NCBI GenBank assembly: GCA_025175895.1
Contig: CM046008.1
Location: forward strand, 26,677,255 to 26,741,254
Reading direction: 5' to 3'
Source: Wurfbainia villosa
Taxonomy: Eukaryota; Streptophyta; Magnoliopsida; Zingiberales; Zingiberaceae
DNA length: 64,000 nucleotides
Part shown: in pieces, positions 23,132 to 36,221 of the stretch
Layout of the letters: each line of letters begins with the position of its first letter
How positions within the stretch are numbered: the first letter of the stretch is position 1
Notes under the pieces: generated by a model
The model's database searches: none
What the model saw: only the letters and a program-made list of their open reading frames with translations
Told to the model about the DNA's origin: nothing
Translations under genes and position numbers: made by a program

Positions 23132-25259
23132 GGAAGGGAGTTGCTTCGGAGGCTCATTGGCTCTCATGTCCCCGGATTAAAATTTTCACTAATGAAAGAA
23201 TTAATCCGGATGGGATGAGCTTCCTTAGCACAACCAATTCGTCGTCGTGCTAACAACTTGAGTGGTCGCTTGAACAAACTAGTTGTTCAAGCAACACAAC
23301 TCTTCTAGTTGCTTAGCCGCGGAAGAGACGACGGACGGATCGTCGGTTTTTGTGTTTGTCTTCGGGGTCCATGATTATACAATATATATTCATACACACA
23401 CATGCATAATCAAAACAAATAAGAACATGCTCAGATCTGTACATAAAGTTAAAATAACTTTATACCTTACGATCTTCTACCGTATGTCCTATCCTTCTCG
23501 TGGACGACGTGTGGACGAAGATCCTCCACGAGTAGAAGCCTTCTAGATCACTTTCTTCTCTACCTTGTCCGCTGCGAACAAAGAGAAGAAACCACAAATA
23601 CCATCCTATCTAGAACCGGCCACCAAAATATGGAACTTGGTGTAACTGCCAGGCAAGGAACTATTGGATGATGCGCCGGCCAACTTCAATAAGTGTTACC
23701 GCCGGCCACTTTGGAGAATGGGGAGGAGGAAGAGAACCGGCGACCAATGGGAGGAGAACCGCCGGCCAAGGAAGAAGGTAGAGAGCTCTATGATGGGCGC
23801 CGGCCAAGGAATGATAGAGGAGGATGGGCGTCGGCAATCAACTTGAAGGAAGAAGCTTGCCGCCCAAGCTTTGCTCCAAAACCCTAGCCGCCCAATGAAC
23901 CCTAGCCGCCCACTTGTGGATGAACCAAACCCTAACTCCAATTCCTTGATTCTTTTTGCCGCCCAACCCTAAGCATATATTTATAGAATAGGGCTTAAGC
24001 CTCCTTTAATCTCCACCGTCGGATCTAGGGATTTAATCTCCACCGTCGGATTTAGGATTTTATCCCAACCGTCGGATCTAGGGTTTAATCCCAACCGTCG
24101 GATCTAGGATTTCATCCCAACCGTCGGATCTAAGGTTTCATCCCAACCGTCGGATCTAGGGTTTTATCCCAACCGTCGGATCTAGGGATTTAATCTCAAC
24201 CGTCGATTCTAGGATTTCATCCTAACCATCGGATCTAGGGATTTAATCCCAACCGTTGGTTCTAGAGTTTCATCCAACCATCGGATCTAGGGATTTAATC
24301 CCAACCGTTGGTTCTAAGTTTTGTTTTACATTCTTGGATCTAGACTTCACAAGGATTATATTAGGCTACGATAGGGACCATAAGGAGGAGTTGGGTCTTG
24401 GCCACCCGATGGATCAGAACCACACAAACTTGATTCATCTATGATGTTCCATTCCACTAGAGGATCATCATTGAACTACCTCACCAACCCCCATAAATCA
24501 ATATGGGCTCCATATATTATTTGTACATTAATCTCCCTGTGTTTAAGATATCGAATGTCCGTCAATTAATTGATTCACTAACCATCAATTAATTAACATC
24601 TAATTCCTCGAGTAGTACCACTCAACCTTATCATCATGTTGACAAAGTCAACCAGCTGGGTTTACATGATGAACCTTATGAGCTCCTCAAGGGGACATCG
24701 TCAACCTAATATATAGGACACGGTTTCCTTCTATAATCAACGGCACACCATATAAATAATATTATTTCCCAACTTACCGGGCATATTGATTTAATCCATC
24801 TAAATCTCACCCTCTGGTAAATCAAAGAAATAAATACTAAGTACATGTGCCCGTTATTATATCGGGATTAAGAGCATGTACAACATAATATCCGAGGTCC
24901 AATTCAATTATGTAGTCAGTACTATATTGAATCACCTCTATGTCAGTCCTACTCAATACACCTAAGTGTACTAGTGTAACTCTATGTTCAAGACAAAACA
25001 ATACCAAGCTACACTACAACCATGCCAATGGTTTGTCTAAAACCATCTTGGTTGTGAGCCTTTACTTATATTTTACAAGGGACTGATAACATGATCTTCT
25101 GTGCCACACCAAGCATCATGTTGTCTACAATGGAAAATATTAGACAATATGCACACATATATAATGAATATATAAAATGCAAACAATGATCATGTGATTC
25201 TTATTTCAAAATAAAATGTTCATACAAAAAGAGCTAGGCTTTCAGTATACATTCCAACA
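23132..25259 (-). mobile_element. Array LTR 1 (3' terminal)
   Basis: On + it starts GGAAGGGAGTTGC where the other two LTRs start TGAAGGGAGTTGC. The outermost T (the terminal A on the - strand) has therefore changed. It ends ATTCCAACA. It contains a 12-unit minisatellite at about 24005-24330, a minus-strand TATA box near 23976-23986 and a 25-nt hairpin at 23268-23292. The polypurine tract complement ATCTCCCACTT follows at 25260. Confidence 0.93.
24005..24330 (-). repeat. 12-unit LTR minisatellite, array LTR 1
   Basis: Twelve units of 26-27 bp built on CCAACCGTCGGATCTAGG plus a TTTAAT or TTTCAT tail. Variants include CGTCGATTCTAGG, CCATCGG and CGTTGGTTCTAGA. The order of variants is nearly the same in LTR 2. 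Confidence 0.9.
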
Positions 25260-25273
25260 ATCTCCCACTTATA

Positions 25274-26760
25274 CTAAAAGACTATCGTCATCACTGCCAT
25301 ACATCTGATCCCCATGTCCTCCACATGCCTATCAAACGCTTTCGCTGGAAGGGCCTTAGTGAATGGATCCGCCAGGTTATCCTCTGATGCAATCTTGGCG
25401 ACAACAACTTCTCCTCGCTTTAAGATCTCTCGTATAAGGTGGTACTTGCGCTCTATGTGTTTACTCGTCTTATGGGCTCGTGGTTCCTTCGAGTTTGCAA
25501 CTGCACCACTATTATCACAATAAATTGTGATAGTTCTGGGCAAACCTGGAATCACATCCAAGTCCATCAAGAAGTTCCTGAGCCATACAGCTTCCTTGGC
25601 TGCCTCAGAGGCTGCCACATACTCAGCTTCCATGGTAGAGTCCACGCATTTACCTTGACACTCCTCCATACTATGGCTCCACCTCCAAAGTAAACAAACC
25701 CCGAGGTAGACTTACTCTTGTCCCTATCTGATTGGAAATCCGAATCCGTGTAACCCACAGGGACTAATTGATCTGCCCGGTAAACCAGCATATAATCCCT
25801 AGTCCTTCTCAGGTACTTCAATATATGCTTTACCGCAGTCCAATGTCCCTGTCCAGGATTACTCTGATATCTGCTAACCATGCCCACGGCAAAGCAGATA
25901 TCCGGTCTCGTACATAGCATAGCATACATAAGGCTTCCTACTGCCGAAGCATAAGGAACCGCCTTCATGTCCTCTATCTCCTTTGATGTTTTGGGACACA
26001 TCTCTTTAGATAAAGGAACTCCATGCCTAAAAGGTAGAAAACCTTTCTTGGAGTTCTGCATGCTAAAACGAGCAAGGATAGTGTCAATGTATGAAGCTTG
26101 AGACAAGCACAACATCCTTTTCTTGCGATCCCTTATATTTTGATCCCAAGGATGTGTCCCACTTCTCCCAAGTCCGTCATATCAAACTGTTTGGACAACC
26201 ATACCCTTACGTCTGATAACACTTTGATATTATTGCCAACTAACAAAATGTCATCTACATATAGTACAAGAAACACCACTACGTTTCCATCACATCTCTT
26301 GTATACACAAGGCTCATCCGGACTTTGAATAAATCCATATGATTGGATTACCTCATCAAAGCGGATGTTCCAAGATCTAGAAGCTTGCTTCAATCCATAA
26401 ATGGACCGATTAAGCTTACATACAAGATGCTCTTTGCCTTTAGCAATGAATCCCTCGTTGCATATAGATGTTCTCCTCAAGACTTAGTTAAGGAAGGTAT
26501 TGACATCCATCTGCCATATCTCATAATCCATATGGTGACTATAGATAAGAGAATCGGATAGACTTAAGCATAGCTCTACCGTGAAAAGGTCTCCTCATAA
26601 TCGATACCCTCTTTACGAGTATACCCTTTCGCAACAAGCCTAGCTTTGAAGGTCTCAACCTTTCCGTCTACTCCTCTCTTTCTCTTGTAGATCCACTTGC
26701 ATCCAATGGTTTTTACACCATCGGGTGGCTCTACTAGCTCCCAGACCTGATTAGAATCCA
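25274..26760 (-). pseudogene. Array unit 1 reverse transcriptase and RNase H
   Basis: RNase H C-terminus with DLDVIPGLPRTITIYCDNSG and ASEDNLADPFTKALP at 25274-25669. A frame overlap near 25620 marks a small deletion. RT/RNase H text SQASYIDTILARFSMQNSKKG to TDSDFQSDRDKSKSTSG lies at 25567-26115. A one-base loss near 26120 separates it from 26133-26480, which holds KLNRSIYGLKQASRSW and YVDD (catalytic pair intact). The QMDVK block around 26470-26540 is damaged by several tiny indels, so the first catalytic Asp region is not readable. Confidence 0.88.
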
Positions 26761-28331
26761 TAGATTCTATCTCTGAATTCATCGCTCTTTGCCAAGATAC
26801 TGCATCTCTATCTTGGATTGCCTCGTCATATGTCCAGGGATCAGGTTCATGTTCACCAGGGACTAAGTCCGAAGACTCTCCCAAAAACATGAATCTGTCG
26901 GGTTGTCTAACAACCCTCCCACTACGACGAGGTGCCTCCTGTGTATGCTCTGTGACATGCGGTGCAGTGACTTGTGGTGTCTCCTCTTGTACCGGTGGTA
27001 CTGAAGTCGGGACTTCCCCTGTCATCTCCTCAAGAACAATCCTACTCGTGGGCTTGTGGTTCATCACATAGTCCTCCTCTAGAAATCTGGCATTCGTACT
27101 CACGATCACCTTCTGATCTCTAGGACTATAGAATAAACCACCCTTCGTTCCCTTAGGGTAGCCAACAAACAAGTGCACTTCTGTACGAGATTCCAACTTA
27201 CCAGCATCTCCCTTCAGCACATGTGCTGGACTACCCCAAATCCGAATATGTCTTAGACTAGGCTTTCGCCCAGTCCACAACTCTGTGGGAGTAGAAGTCT
27301 TAGATGGAACCAAGTTCGGAATGTGTCTTTGCATTTCGAGCAAACCCCCAGAACGAATCAGGTAACTCAGAATAACTCATCATAGATCTGACCATCTCCA
27401 TAAGACTCCTGTTCCTTCGCTCCGCCACACCATTCTGCTGGGGTGTGCCAGGTGTGGTCAATTGGGATTGAATCCCAGCCTCTGATAAGTAACTCCTAAA
27501 CTCTCCCAAGAGGTACTCGCCACCACAATCAGATCGTAATGTCTTGATACTTTTACCTTGACGGTTCTCCACATCAGCCTTGAATTCTTTGAACCTGTCA
27601 AAGCATTCAGACTTGCGGTGCATCAGGTTAATGTATCCATATCTTGAATAATCGTCTATAAAAGAGATGAAATATTCAAAACCACCTCTTGCCTGGATAG
27701 ACATAGGACCGCACAAATCAGAATGAACCAATTCTAACACATCTTTGGCTCTATACCCCTTGGCCTTGAAAGGCCTCTTGGTCATTTTACCTTCCAAGCA
27801 AGATTCGCAGGTTGGGAGATCCTCCACCACTAATGAACCCAAAGGTCCATCAGCTATCAACCTTTGAATTCTACTTAGGTTAATATGACCAAGCCTTAGG
27901 TGCCAAAGATATGTTTGGTTTATTTGCGAAGGTTCTTTTCTCTTATTAGATTTAGAAGATGAGCTATTTACTTCTATTTGCATCGTGGGAGTTTTTGGTT
28001 CAAGAGTATATAAATTGCCAACCAATGTACCAGAACAGATAATCTTCCTATTCCTTTTTATAACCACCTTGTCATTAAAAAGCGAATATCCAGCCATAAA
28101 CAATTTAGAAACTGATATTAAATTCTTTCTAAAAGTAGGTACATAAAGACAATTTCTTAAAACCAAAAATTTATTCTTATCAAAAGATAAATAAACGTCT
28201 CCCACTGCAATAGTCGCCACCTTTGAAGCATTGCCCATGAAGACGGTAATCTCTCCCTCAGCTAGTCGTCGGGTTTCCTGGAACCCCTGCAAGGTATTAG
28301 GACATGATCGGTGGCTCCTGTATCTACACAC
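26761..28331 (-). pseudogene. Array unit 1 integrase and protease part
   Basis: 27300-28331 is a 343-codon open stretch. It starts just after the protease motif (damaged: the DTG region is read out of frame as CRYRSHRS) and runs through KVATIAVGDVYLSFDKNK, the HHCC region (YLWHLRLGHINLS...CESCLEGK) and the integrase core HSDLCGP, RSDCGGEY and NGVAERRNR. One core residue is changed (RSDRGG to RSDCGG); D, D and E themselves are kept. The C-terminal domain (26576-27343) is joined by a frameshift near 27310, where bases around GTACTGAC and GCTGCTG are missing. Confidence 0.88.
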
Positions 28332-29151
28332 CGGACCGTAGATAACACCGCTAAATATGTTTCAACAACTAAACAAGAAGATATACCTTTGTTCTTTGGC
28401 GAGACAGTCCCGCCTTCCAATGTCGATCGCTTGCAAGTGAAGCACTTGCCTTTGGCTTCTTCACTCCTGAGGTCCCTGTTGCCACCTTCTTCGCTCCACC
28501 TTGCTTCTTCTTCTTCTTACCTTTGGTTTAGAGGAAGAAACCTTACAGCGACCATGGCTTGAGAACTCTGAAAAAGCCCTCTGCACTGGAGTTACGCCAG
28601 CTCCGCCAACGAATACAACCTCTTGTTCATGTTGTAGTTGAGGCGGCTGCTCAAAACTCTAGGCAAAGGCGGAGAATGATATCGACACAGGTTTCCCCAT
28701 CGATCTCAGCTCCGAGGACTTCCATCTCATTAAGATGAGCCATCATCTTGAGAACATGATCCCTAACGGGTGTTCCCTCGACCATGGTGGTCGTCATCAA
28801 GTTTCTCATTGCCTCCTGCCTAGCCGTCCTACTCTGATTTCCGAAAAGTTCCTTGAGATTGAACATCATGTCATAAGCTGTGGCTATGGCCTGATGCTGA
28901 TGTTGCAGCACATTTGACATAGATGCCAAAATGTAACACCGCGCCATCTCATCTGCCTTAACCCATTTCTTATAACGTTCTATCTCCTTTTCATCTGAGT
29001 CATCTGAGGGCTTAGGAGGACAGACCTCGAAGAGTACAAATTTGTACTCTTCCGCAGTAAAGACAATATTCAGGTTTCTTTTCCAATCAATGTAGTTTGG
29101 ACTAGTAAGTTTGTTTTCTTTTAAAATCACAGCAAGTGGGTTGAAAGCCAT
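28332..29151 (-). pseudogene. Array unit 1 gag, broken in its second half
   Basis: An intact N-terminal half of 166 codons (28651-29151) starts MAFNPLAVILKENKLTSPNY and includes ARCYILASMSNVLQHQHQAI. From about 28720 to 28330 the text has a dozen small deletions compared with unit 2. The nucleocapsid knuckle is unreadable in any one frame, and the protease N-terminus is lost. All lesions are 1-10 bp. Confidence 0.88.
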
Positions 29152-30200
29152 TTGAAAATCCTAAAAAAAACCACAACGATCAAAATATTAGATTTCAAAT
29201 ATTATTGATTCCTCAAAACAATAAAATCCCGAAATCAACCAACACCTCAAAACACCGAGAATATCGCATGCCACGATAGTGTGGACATATACGAATTCTA
29301 CATTTGTAAGAGGAGGTTTTACCCATTAATTTTATTATCTTGTCAACCTTACTTTTTGACAAATAAAATTAATAGTTGGTTCCTCTTCAGCCCTACAAAT
29401 AAAAGCAGTGACTCCGATGGGGATGATACTTTTACATGCATCTAAGTGTGCACCATTACACGATACTAAGGGAATTATTTCGGATTATGTGCCTTACCGA
29501 TGGGGAAGTACACACGCTCCTAAATAATTTCCTATAACCATTATTTGACCTAGTGATCCGCAAACAAACCCATCCGATGGGGAGGAAGGTACTCAAAGCC
29601 AACGCGCAAGTTTGTTGCATCACACGTCAAATTGTAATGGAGGTCGCGGGAATTAATTAAAATATCCCTCTCCCACTTAGTAAATTGCAATCGAGGAATT
29701 TTAAACATACACAACATGCATATAAAACAAATAAGCAATAAATATGGAAAAAACAGAATTTTTCCAACTATTATGACATTGTCCTCCAATATGCATCCCG
29801 TCGTGTTGCCACCTCGTCCGCTCCATCTTTTCCTGTGCGCAAGTCACCAAAGAGTTCCGAGCCGAGATCAAACATTTTAATTTACATCAATCGATCATAT
29901 ACTCCACGAAGGAGTGTACAAATCATCTAGATCGAAAGTAAACTAAAATAAGCGGCTAAAAAATGTCCTATTTAATTACAAAAATTAAATACCAATCTAG
30001 CCTCGTCAACCCCGAGGATTCAAATAATAAATTTTTACACACATCCATTCACATACACACACATGGCCATAATAGTCGGATCTTATGCCTGCAACCAAAA
30101 AGTTAAACTACGCATATCCTACTATTATCCGGCACATATAATATGTGAAAAAGTGCATAAAAAATTAACCGAATCCAAAACACACAAAACCGGAAACCGT
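29152..30200 (-). other. Array unit 1 leader
   Basis: About 1.05 kb without coding content between gag and PBS. It aligns along its length with 36222-37270 and with the O1 and O3 leaders. Confidence 0.85.
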
Positions 30201-30213
30201 GGCTCTGATACCA
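30201..30213 (-). other. Array unit 1 primer binding site
   Basis: GGCTCTGATACCA, complement of TGGTATCAGAGCC, lies two bases from the central LTR (30216). Confidence 0.93.
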
Positions 30214-30215
30214 AT

Positions 30216-32342
30216 TGAAGGGAGTTGCTTCGGAGGCTCATTAGCTCTCATGTCCCCGGATTAAAATTTTCACTAATGAAAGAATTAATCCGGATGGGAT
30301 GAGCTTCCTTAGCGCAACCAATTCGTCGTCGTGCTAACAACTTGAGTGGTCGCTTGAACAAACTAGTTGTTCAAGCAACACAACTCTTCTAGTTGGTTAG
30401 CCGCGGAAGAGACGACGGACGGATCGCCGGTTTTTGTGTTTGTCTTCGGGGTCCATGATTATACAATATATATTCATACACACACATGCATAATCAAAAC
30501 AAATAAGAACATGCTCAGATCTGTACATAAAGTTAAAATAACTTTATACCTTACGATCTTCTACCGTATGTCCTATCCTTCTCGTGGACGACGTGTGGAC
30601 GAAGATCCTCCACGAGTAGAAGCCTTCTAGATCACTTTCTTCTCTACCTTGTCCGCTGCGAACAAAGAGAAGAAACCACAAATACCTTCCTATCTAGAAC
30701 CGGCCACCAAATTATGGAACTTGGTGTAACCGCCGGCCAAGGAACTATTGGATGATGCGCCGGCCAACTTCAATAAGTGTTGCCACCGGCCACTTTGGAG
30801 AATGGGGAGGAGGAAGAGAACCGGCCACCAATGGGAGGAGAACCGCCGGCCAAGGAAGAAGGTAGAGGGCTCTATGATGGGCGCCGGCACGGAATGATAG
30901 AGGAGGATGGGCGTCGACAATCAACTTGAAGGAAGAAGCTTGCCGCCCAAGCTTTGCTCCAAAACCCTAGCCGCCCAATGAACCCTAGCCGCCCACTTGT
31001 GGATGAACCAAACCCTAACTCCAATTCCTTGATTCTTTTTGCCGCCCAACCCTAAGCATCTATTTATAGAATAGGGCTTAAGCCTCCTTTAATCTCCACC
31101 GTCGGATCTAGGGATTTAATCTCCACCGTCGGATTTAGGGTTTTATCCCAACCGTCGGATCTAGGGTTTAATCCCAACCGTCGGATCTAAGATTTCATCG
31201 CAACCGTCGGATCTAAGGTTTCATCCCAACCGTCGGATCTAGGATTTTATCCCAACCGTCGGATCTAGGGATTTAATCCCAACCGTCGATTCTAGGATTT
31301 CATCCTAACCATCGGATCTAGGGATTTAATCCCAACCGTTGGTTCTAGAGTTTCATCCAACCATCGGATCTAGGGATTTAATCCCAACCGTTGGTTCTAG
31401 GTTTTGTTTTACATTCTTGGATCTAGACTTCACAAGGATTATATTAGGCTACGATAGGAACCATAAGGAGGAGTTGGGTGTTGGCCACCCGATGGATCGG
31501 AACCACACAAACTTGATCCATCAATGATGTTCCATTCCACTAGAGGATCATCATTGAACTACCTCACCAACCCCCATAAATCAATATGGGCTCCATATTT
31601 TATTTGTACATTAATCTCCCCGTGTTTAAGATATCGAATGTCCGTCAATTAATTGATTCACTGACAATAAATTAATTAACATCTAATTCCTCGAGTAGTA
31701 CCACTCAACCTTATCATCATGTTGACTAAGTCAACCAGTTGGGTTTACATGATGAACCTTATGAGCTCCTCAAGGGGACATCATCAACCTAATATATAGG
31801 ACACGGTTTCCTTCTATAATCAACGGCACACCATGTAAATAATATTATTTCCCAACTTACCGGGCATATTGATTTAATCCATCTAAATCTCACCCTCTGG
31901 TAAATCAAAGAAATAAATACTAAGTACATGTGCCCGTTATTATATCGGGATTAAGAGCATGTACAACATAATATCCGAGGTCCGATTCAATTATGTAGTC
32001 AGTACTATATTGAATCACCTCTATGTCGGTCCTACACAATACACCTAAGTGTACTAGTGTAACTCTATGTTCAAGACAAAACAATACCAAGCTACACTAC
32101 AACCATGCCAATGGTTTGTCTAAAACCATCTTGGTTGTGAGCCTTTACTTATATTTTACAAGGGACTGATAACATGATCTTCTGTGCCACACCAAGCACC
32201 ATGTTATCTACAATGTAAAATATTAGACAATATGCACACATATATAATGAATATATAAAATGCAAACAATGATCATGTGATTCTTATTTCAAAATAAAAT
32301 GTTCATACAAAAAGAGCTAGAATTTCAGTATACATTCCAACA
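30216..32342 (-). mobile_element. Array LTR 2 (central, shared)
   Basis: Starts TGAAGGGAGTTG and ends ATTCCAACA, 2127 bp. It is bordered by a PBS on the left and a polypurine tract complement on the right, with no target duplication of its own on either side. Twelve minisatellite units lie at about 31087-31412. It is nearly identical to LTRs 1 and 3. Confidence 0.94.
31087..31412 (-). repeat. 12-unit LTR minisatellite, array LTR 2
   Basis: Same unit order as LTR 1, with unit-internal point changes (for example CATCGCAACCG at unit 4/5). Confidence 0.9.
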
Positions 32343-32366
32343 ATCTCCCACTTATACTAAAAGACT

Positions 32367-34038
32367 ATGCCGTCATCACTCTGCCATACATCTGATCCCC
32401 ATGTCCTCCACATGCCTATCAAACGCTTTCGCTGGAAGGGCCTTAGTGAATGGATCCGCGGGTTATCCTCTGATGCAATCTTGGCGGCGACAACTTCTCC
32501 TCGCTTACGATTTCGTATGAGGTGGTACTTGTGCTCTATGTGTTTACTGCCTTATGGGCTCGTGGTTCCTTGAGTTTGCTGCACTGATTATCACAATAAA
32601 TTGTGATAGTTGGGCAAACCAGAATCACATCCAAGTCCATCAAGAAGTTCTGAGCCATCTGACTTCCTTGGTCGCCTCGGAGGCCACATACTCCTTCCAT
32701 GCTAGAGTCCGCCGCATTTACGCTGACACTCCTCCATACTATGGCTCCACCTCCAAAAGTAAACACAAACCCCGAGGTAGACTTACTCTTGTCCCTATCT
32801 AATTGGAAATCCGAATCCATGTAACCCACGAGGACTAATTGATCTGCCCGGTAAACCAGCATATAATCCCTAGTCCTTCTCAGGTACTTCAATATATGCT
32901 TTACCGCAGTCCAATGTTCCTGTCCAGGATTACTCTGATATCTGCTAACCATGCCCACGGCAAAGCAGATATCCGGTCTCGTACATAGCATAGCATACAT
33001 AAGGCTTCCTACTGCCGAAGCATAAGAAACCGCCTTCATGTCCTCTATCTCCTTTGATGTTTTGGGACACATCTCTTTAGATAAAGGAACTCCATGCCTA
33101 AAAGGTAGAAAACCTTTCTTGGAGTTCTGCATGCTAAAACGAGCAAGGATAGTGTCAATGTATGAAGCTTGAGACAAGCACAACATCCTTTTCTTGCGAT
33201 CCCTTATAACTTTGATCCGAAGGATGTGTCCCACTTCTCCCAAGTCCTTCATATCAAACTGTTTGGACAACCATACCCTTACGTCTGATAACACTTTGAT
33301 ATTGTTGCCAACTAACAAAATGTCATCTACGTATAGTACAAGAAACACCACTACGTTTCCGTCACATCTCTTGTATACACAAGGCTCATCCGGACTTTGA
33401 ATAAATCCATATGATTGGATTACCTCATCAAAGCGGATGTTCCAAGATCTAGAAGCTTGCTTCAATCCATAAATGGACCGATTAAGCTTACATACAAGAT
33501 GCTCTTTGCCGCATATAGATGTTCTCCTCAAGACTTTCGTTAAGGAAAGCTGTCTTGACATCCATCTGCCATATCTCATAATCCATATGAGCTGCTATAG
33601 ATAAGAGAATCCGGATAGACTTAAGCATAGCTACCTCATAATCGATACCCTCTTTACGAGTATACCCTTTACAGACAAGTTTGAAGGTCTCAACCTTCCG
33701 TCTACTCCTCTCTTTCTCTTGTAGATCCACTTGCATCCAATGGTTTTTACACCATCAGGTGGCTCTACTAGCTCCCAGACCTGATTAGAATCCATAGATT
33801 CTATCTCTGAATTCATCGCTCTTTGCCAAGATACTGTATCTCTATCTTGGATTGCCTCGTCATATGTCCAGGGATCAGGTTCATGTTCACCAGGGACTAA
33901 GTCCGAAGACTCTCCCAAAAACATGAATCTATCGGGTTGTCTAACAACCCTCCCACTACGACGAGGTGCCTCCTGTGTATGCTCTGTGACACGCGGTGCA
34001 TGACTTGTGGTGTCTCCTCTTGTAATTGGTGGTATCAA
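32367..34038 (-). pseudogene. Array unit 2 integrase tail, RT and RNase H
   Basis: The linker RRSGRVVRQPDRFMFLGES and the RT start NQVWELVEPPDGVKTIGCKW lie at 33631-34038. A deletion near 33640-33700 damages the SPVAML block. A 347-codon frame, 32536-33579, then carries KLNRSIYGLKQASRSW, YVDD (about codons 83-86), the whole thumb and the RNase H start. A 28-base gap at about 33508 (after GKEHLVCK on -) removes the QPEGFIA part. The RNase H end (32367-32740) has many tiny deletions, so ITIYCDN survives but the following text does not stay in one frame. Confidence 0.88.
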
Positions 34039-36221
34039 GTCGGGACTTCCCCTGTCATCTCCTCAAGAACAATCCTACTCGTGGGCTTGTGGTTCATCAC
34101 ATAGTCCTCCTCTAGAAATCTGGCATTCGTACTCACAATCACCTTCTGATCTCTAGGACTATAGAATAAACCACCCTTCGTTCCCTTAGGGTAGCCAACA
34201 AACAAGCGCACTTCTGTACGAGATTCCAACTTACCAGCATCTCCCTTCAGCACATGTGCTGGACTACCCGAAATCCGAATATGTCTTAGACTAGGCTTTC
34301 GCCTAGTCCACAACTCTGTGGGAGTAGAGGGTACTGACTTAGATGGAACCAAGTTCAGAATGTGTGCTGCTGTTTCCAGAGCAAACCCCCAGAACGAATC
34401 AGGTAACTCAGAATAACTCATCATAGATCTGACCATCTCCATAAGAGTCCTGTTCCTTCGCTCCGCCACACCATTCTGCTGGGGTGTGCCAGGTGCGGTC
34501 AATTGGGATTGGATCCCAGCCTCTGATAAGTAGCTCCTAAACTCTCCCAAGAGGTACTCGCCACCACGATCAGATCGTAATGTCTTGATACTTTTACCTT
34601 GACGGTTCTCCACATCAGCCTTGAATTCTTTGAACCTGTCAAAGCATTCAGACTTGCGGCGCATCAGGTAAATGTATCAATATCTTGAATAATCGTCTAT
34701 AAAAGAGACGAAATATTCAAAACCACCTCTTGCCTGGATAGACATAGGGCCGCACAAATCAGAATGAACCAATTCTAACACATCTTTGGCTCTATACCCC
34801 TTGGTCTTGAAAGGCCTCTTGGTCATTTTACCTTCCAAGCAAGATTCGCAGGTTGGGAGATCCTCCACCACTAATGAACCCAAAGGTCCATCAGCTATCA
34901 ACCTTTGAATTCTACTTAGGTTAATATGACCAAGCCTTAGGTGCCAAAGATATGTTTGGTTCATTTGCGAAGGTTCTTTTCTCTTATTAGATTTAGAAGA
35001 TGAGCTATTTACTTCTATTTGCATCGTGGGAGTTTTTGGTTCAAGAGTATATAAATTGCCAACCAATGTACCAGAACAGATAATCTCCCTATTCCTTTTT
35101 ATAACCACCTTGTCATTAAAAGAAACAGAATATCCATCCATAAATAATTTAGAAACTGAAATTAAATTCTTTCTAAAAGTAGGTACATAAAGACAATTTC
35201 TTAAAACCAAAAATTTATTCTTATCAAAAGATAAATAAACGTCTCCCACTGCAATAGTCGCCACCTTTGAAGCATTGCCCATGAAGACGGTAATCTCTCC
35301 CTCAGCTAGTCGTCGGGTTTCCTGGAACCCCTGCAAGGTATTGCAGACATGATCAGTGGCTCCTGTATCTACACACCAGGCACTGGTAGATAACACCGCT
35401 AAACATGTTTCAACAACTAAACAAGAAGATATACCTTTGTTCTTTCGGCGAGGACAGTCCGCCTTCCAATGTCCAGTCTGCTTGCAAGTGAAGCACTTGC
35501 CTTTCAGCTTCTTCACTCCTGCCTGAGGTCCTGTTGCCACCTTCTTCGCTCCACCTTGCTTCTTCTTCTTCTTACCTTTCGGTTTAGAGGAAGAAACCTT
35601 CTGAGCGACCATGGCTTGAGAACTCTGACGAAAAAGCCCCTCTGCCGCCTGGAGTTCTGTCAGAAGCTCCGCCAACGAATACAACCTCTTGTTCATGTTG
35701 TAGTTGAGGCGGAACTGCTCAAAACTTCTAGGAAATGACTGGAGAATGATATCGACCTGGGTTTCCCCATCGATCTCAGCTCCGAGGACTTCCATCTCAT
35801 TAAGATGAGTCATCATCTTGAGAACAAGATCCCTAACAAGTGTTCCCTCGACTATGGTGGTCGTCATCAAGTTTCTCATTGCCTCCTGCCTAGCCGCCCT
35901 ACTCTGATGTCCGAAAAGTTCCTTGAGATTGAACATCATGTCATAAGCAGTGGCTATGGCCTGATGCTGATGTTGCAGCACATTTGACATAGATGCCAAA
36001 ATGTAACACCGCGCCATCTCATCTGCCTTAACCCATTTCTTATAACGTTCTATCTCCTTTTCATCAGAGTCATCTAAGGGCTTAGGAGGACAGACCTCGA
36101 AGAGTACAAATTTGTACTCTTTCGCAGTTAAGATAATATCCAGGTTTCTTTTCCAATCAATGTAGTTTGGACCAGTAAGTTTGTTTTCTTTTAAAGTCAC
36201 AGCAAGTGGGTTGAAAGCCAT
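34035..36221 (-). pseudogene. Array unit 2 gag-PR-INT, best preserved in window
   Basis: From MAFNPLAVTLKENKLTGPNY (36221) a 514-codon frame covers gag, a Lys-rich basic stretch, the CCHC knuckle CFTCKQTGHWKADC, the protease motif WCVDTGATDHVCN with its Asp, the HHCC zinc region and the start of the integrase core (HSDLCGP). One change, Gly to TGA directly after DYSRY (near 34680), stops it. The same frame then continues 209 codons with RSDRGGEY and NGVAERRNRT to 34035, where a frameshift ends it. Apart from that single stop, gag to integrase is open, which makes this the youngest-looking coding region here. Confidence 0.92.

Noticed and set aside
24005..24330. Regular repeats that might suggest a CRISPR array
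   Set aside because: Units are contiguous with no unique spacers, lie in LTR U3 and occur in a plant retrotransposon. It is a minisatellite.
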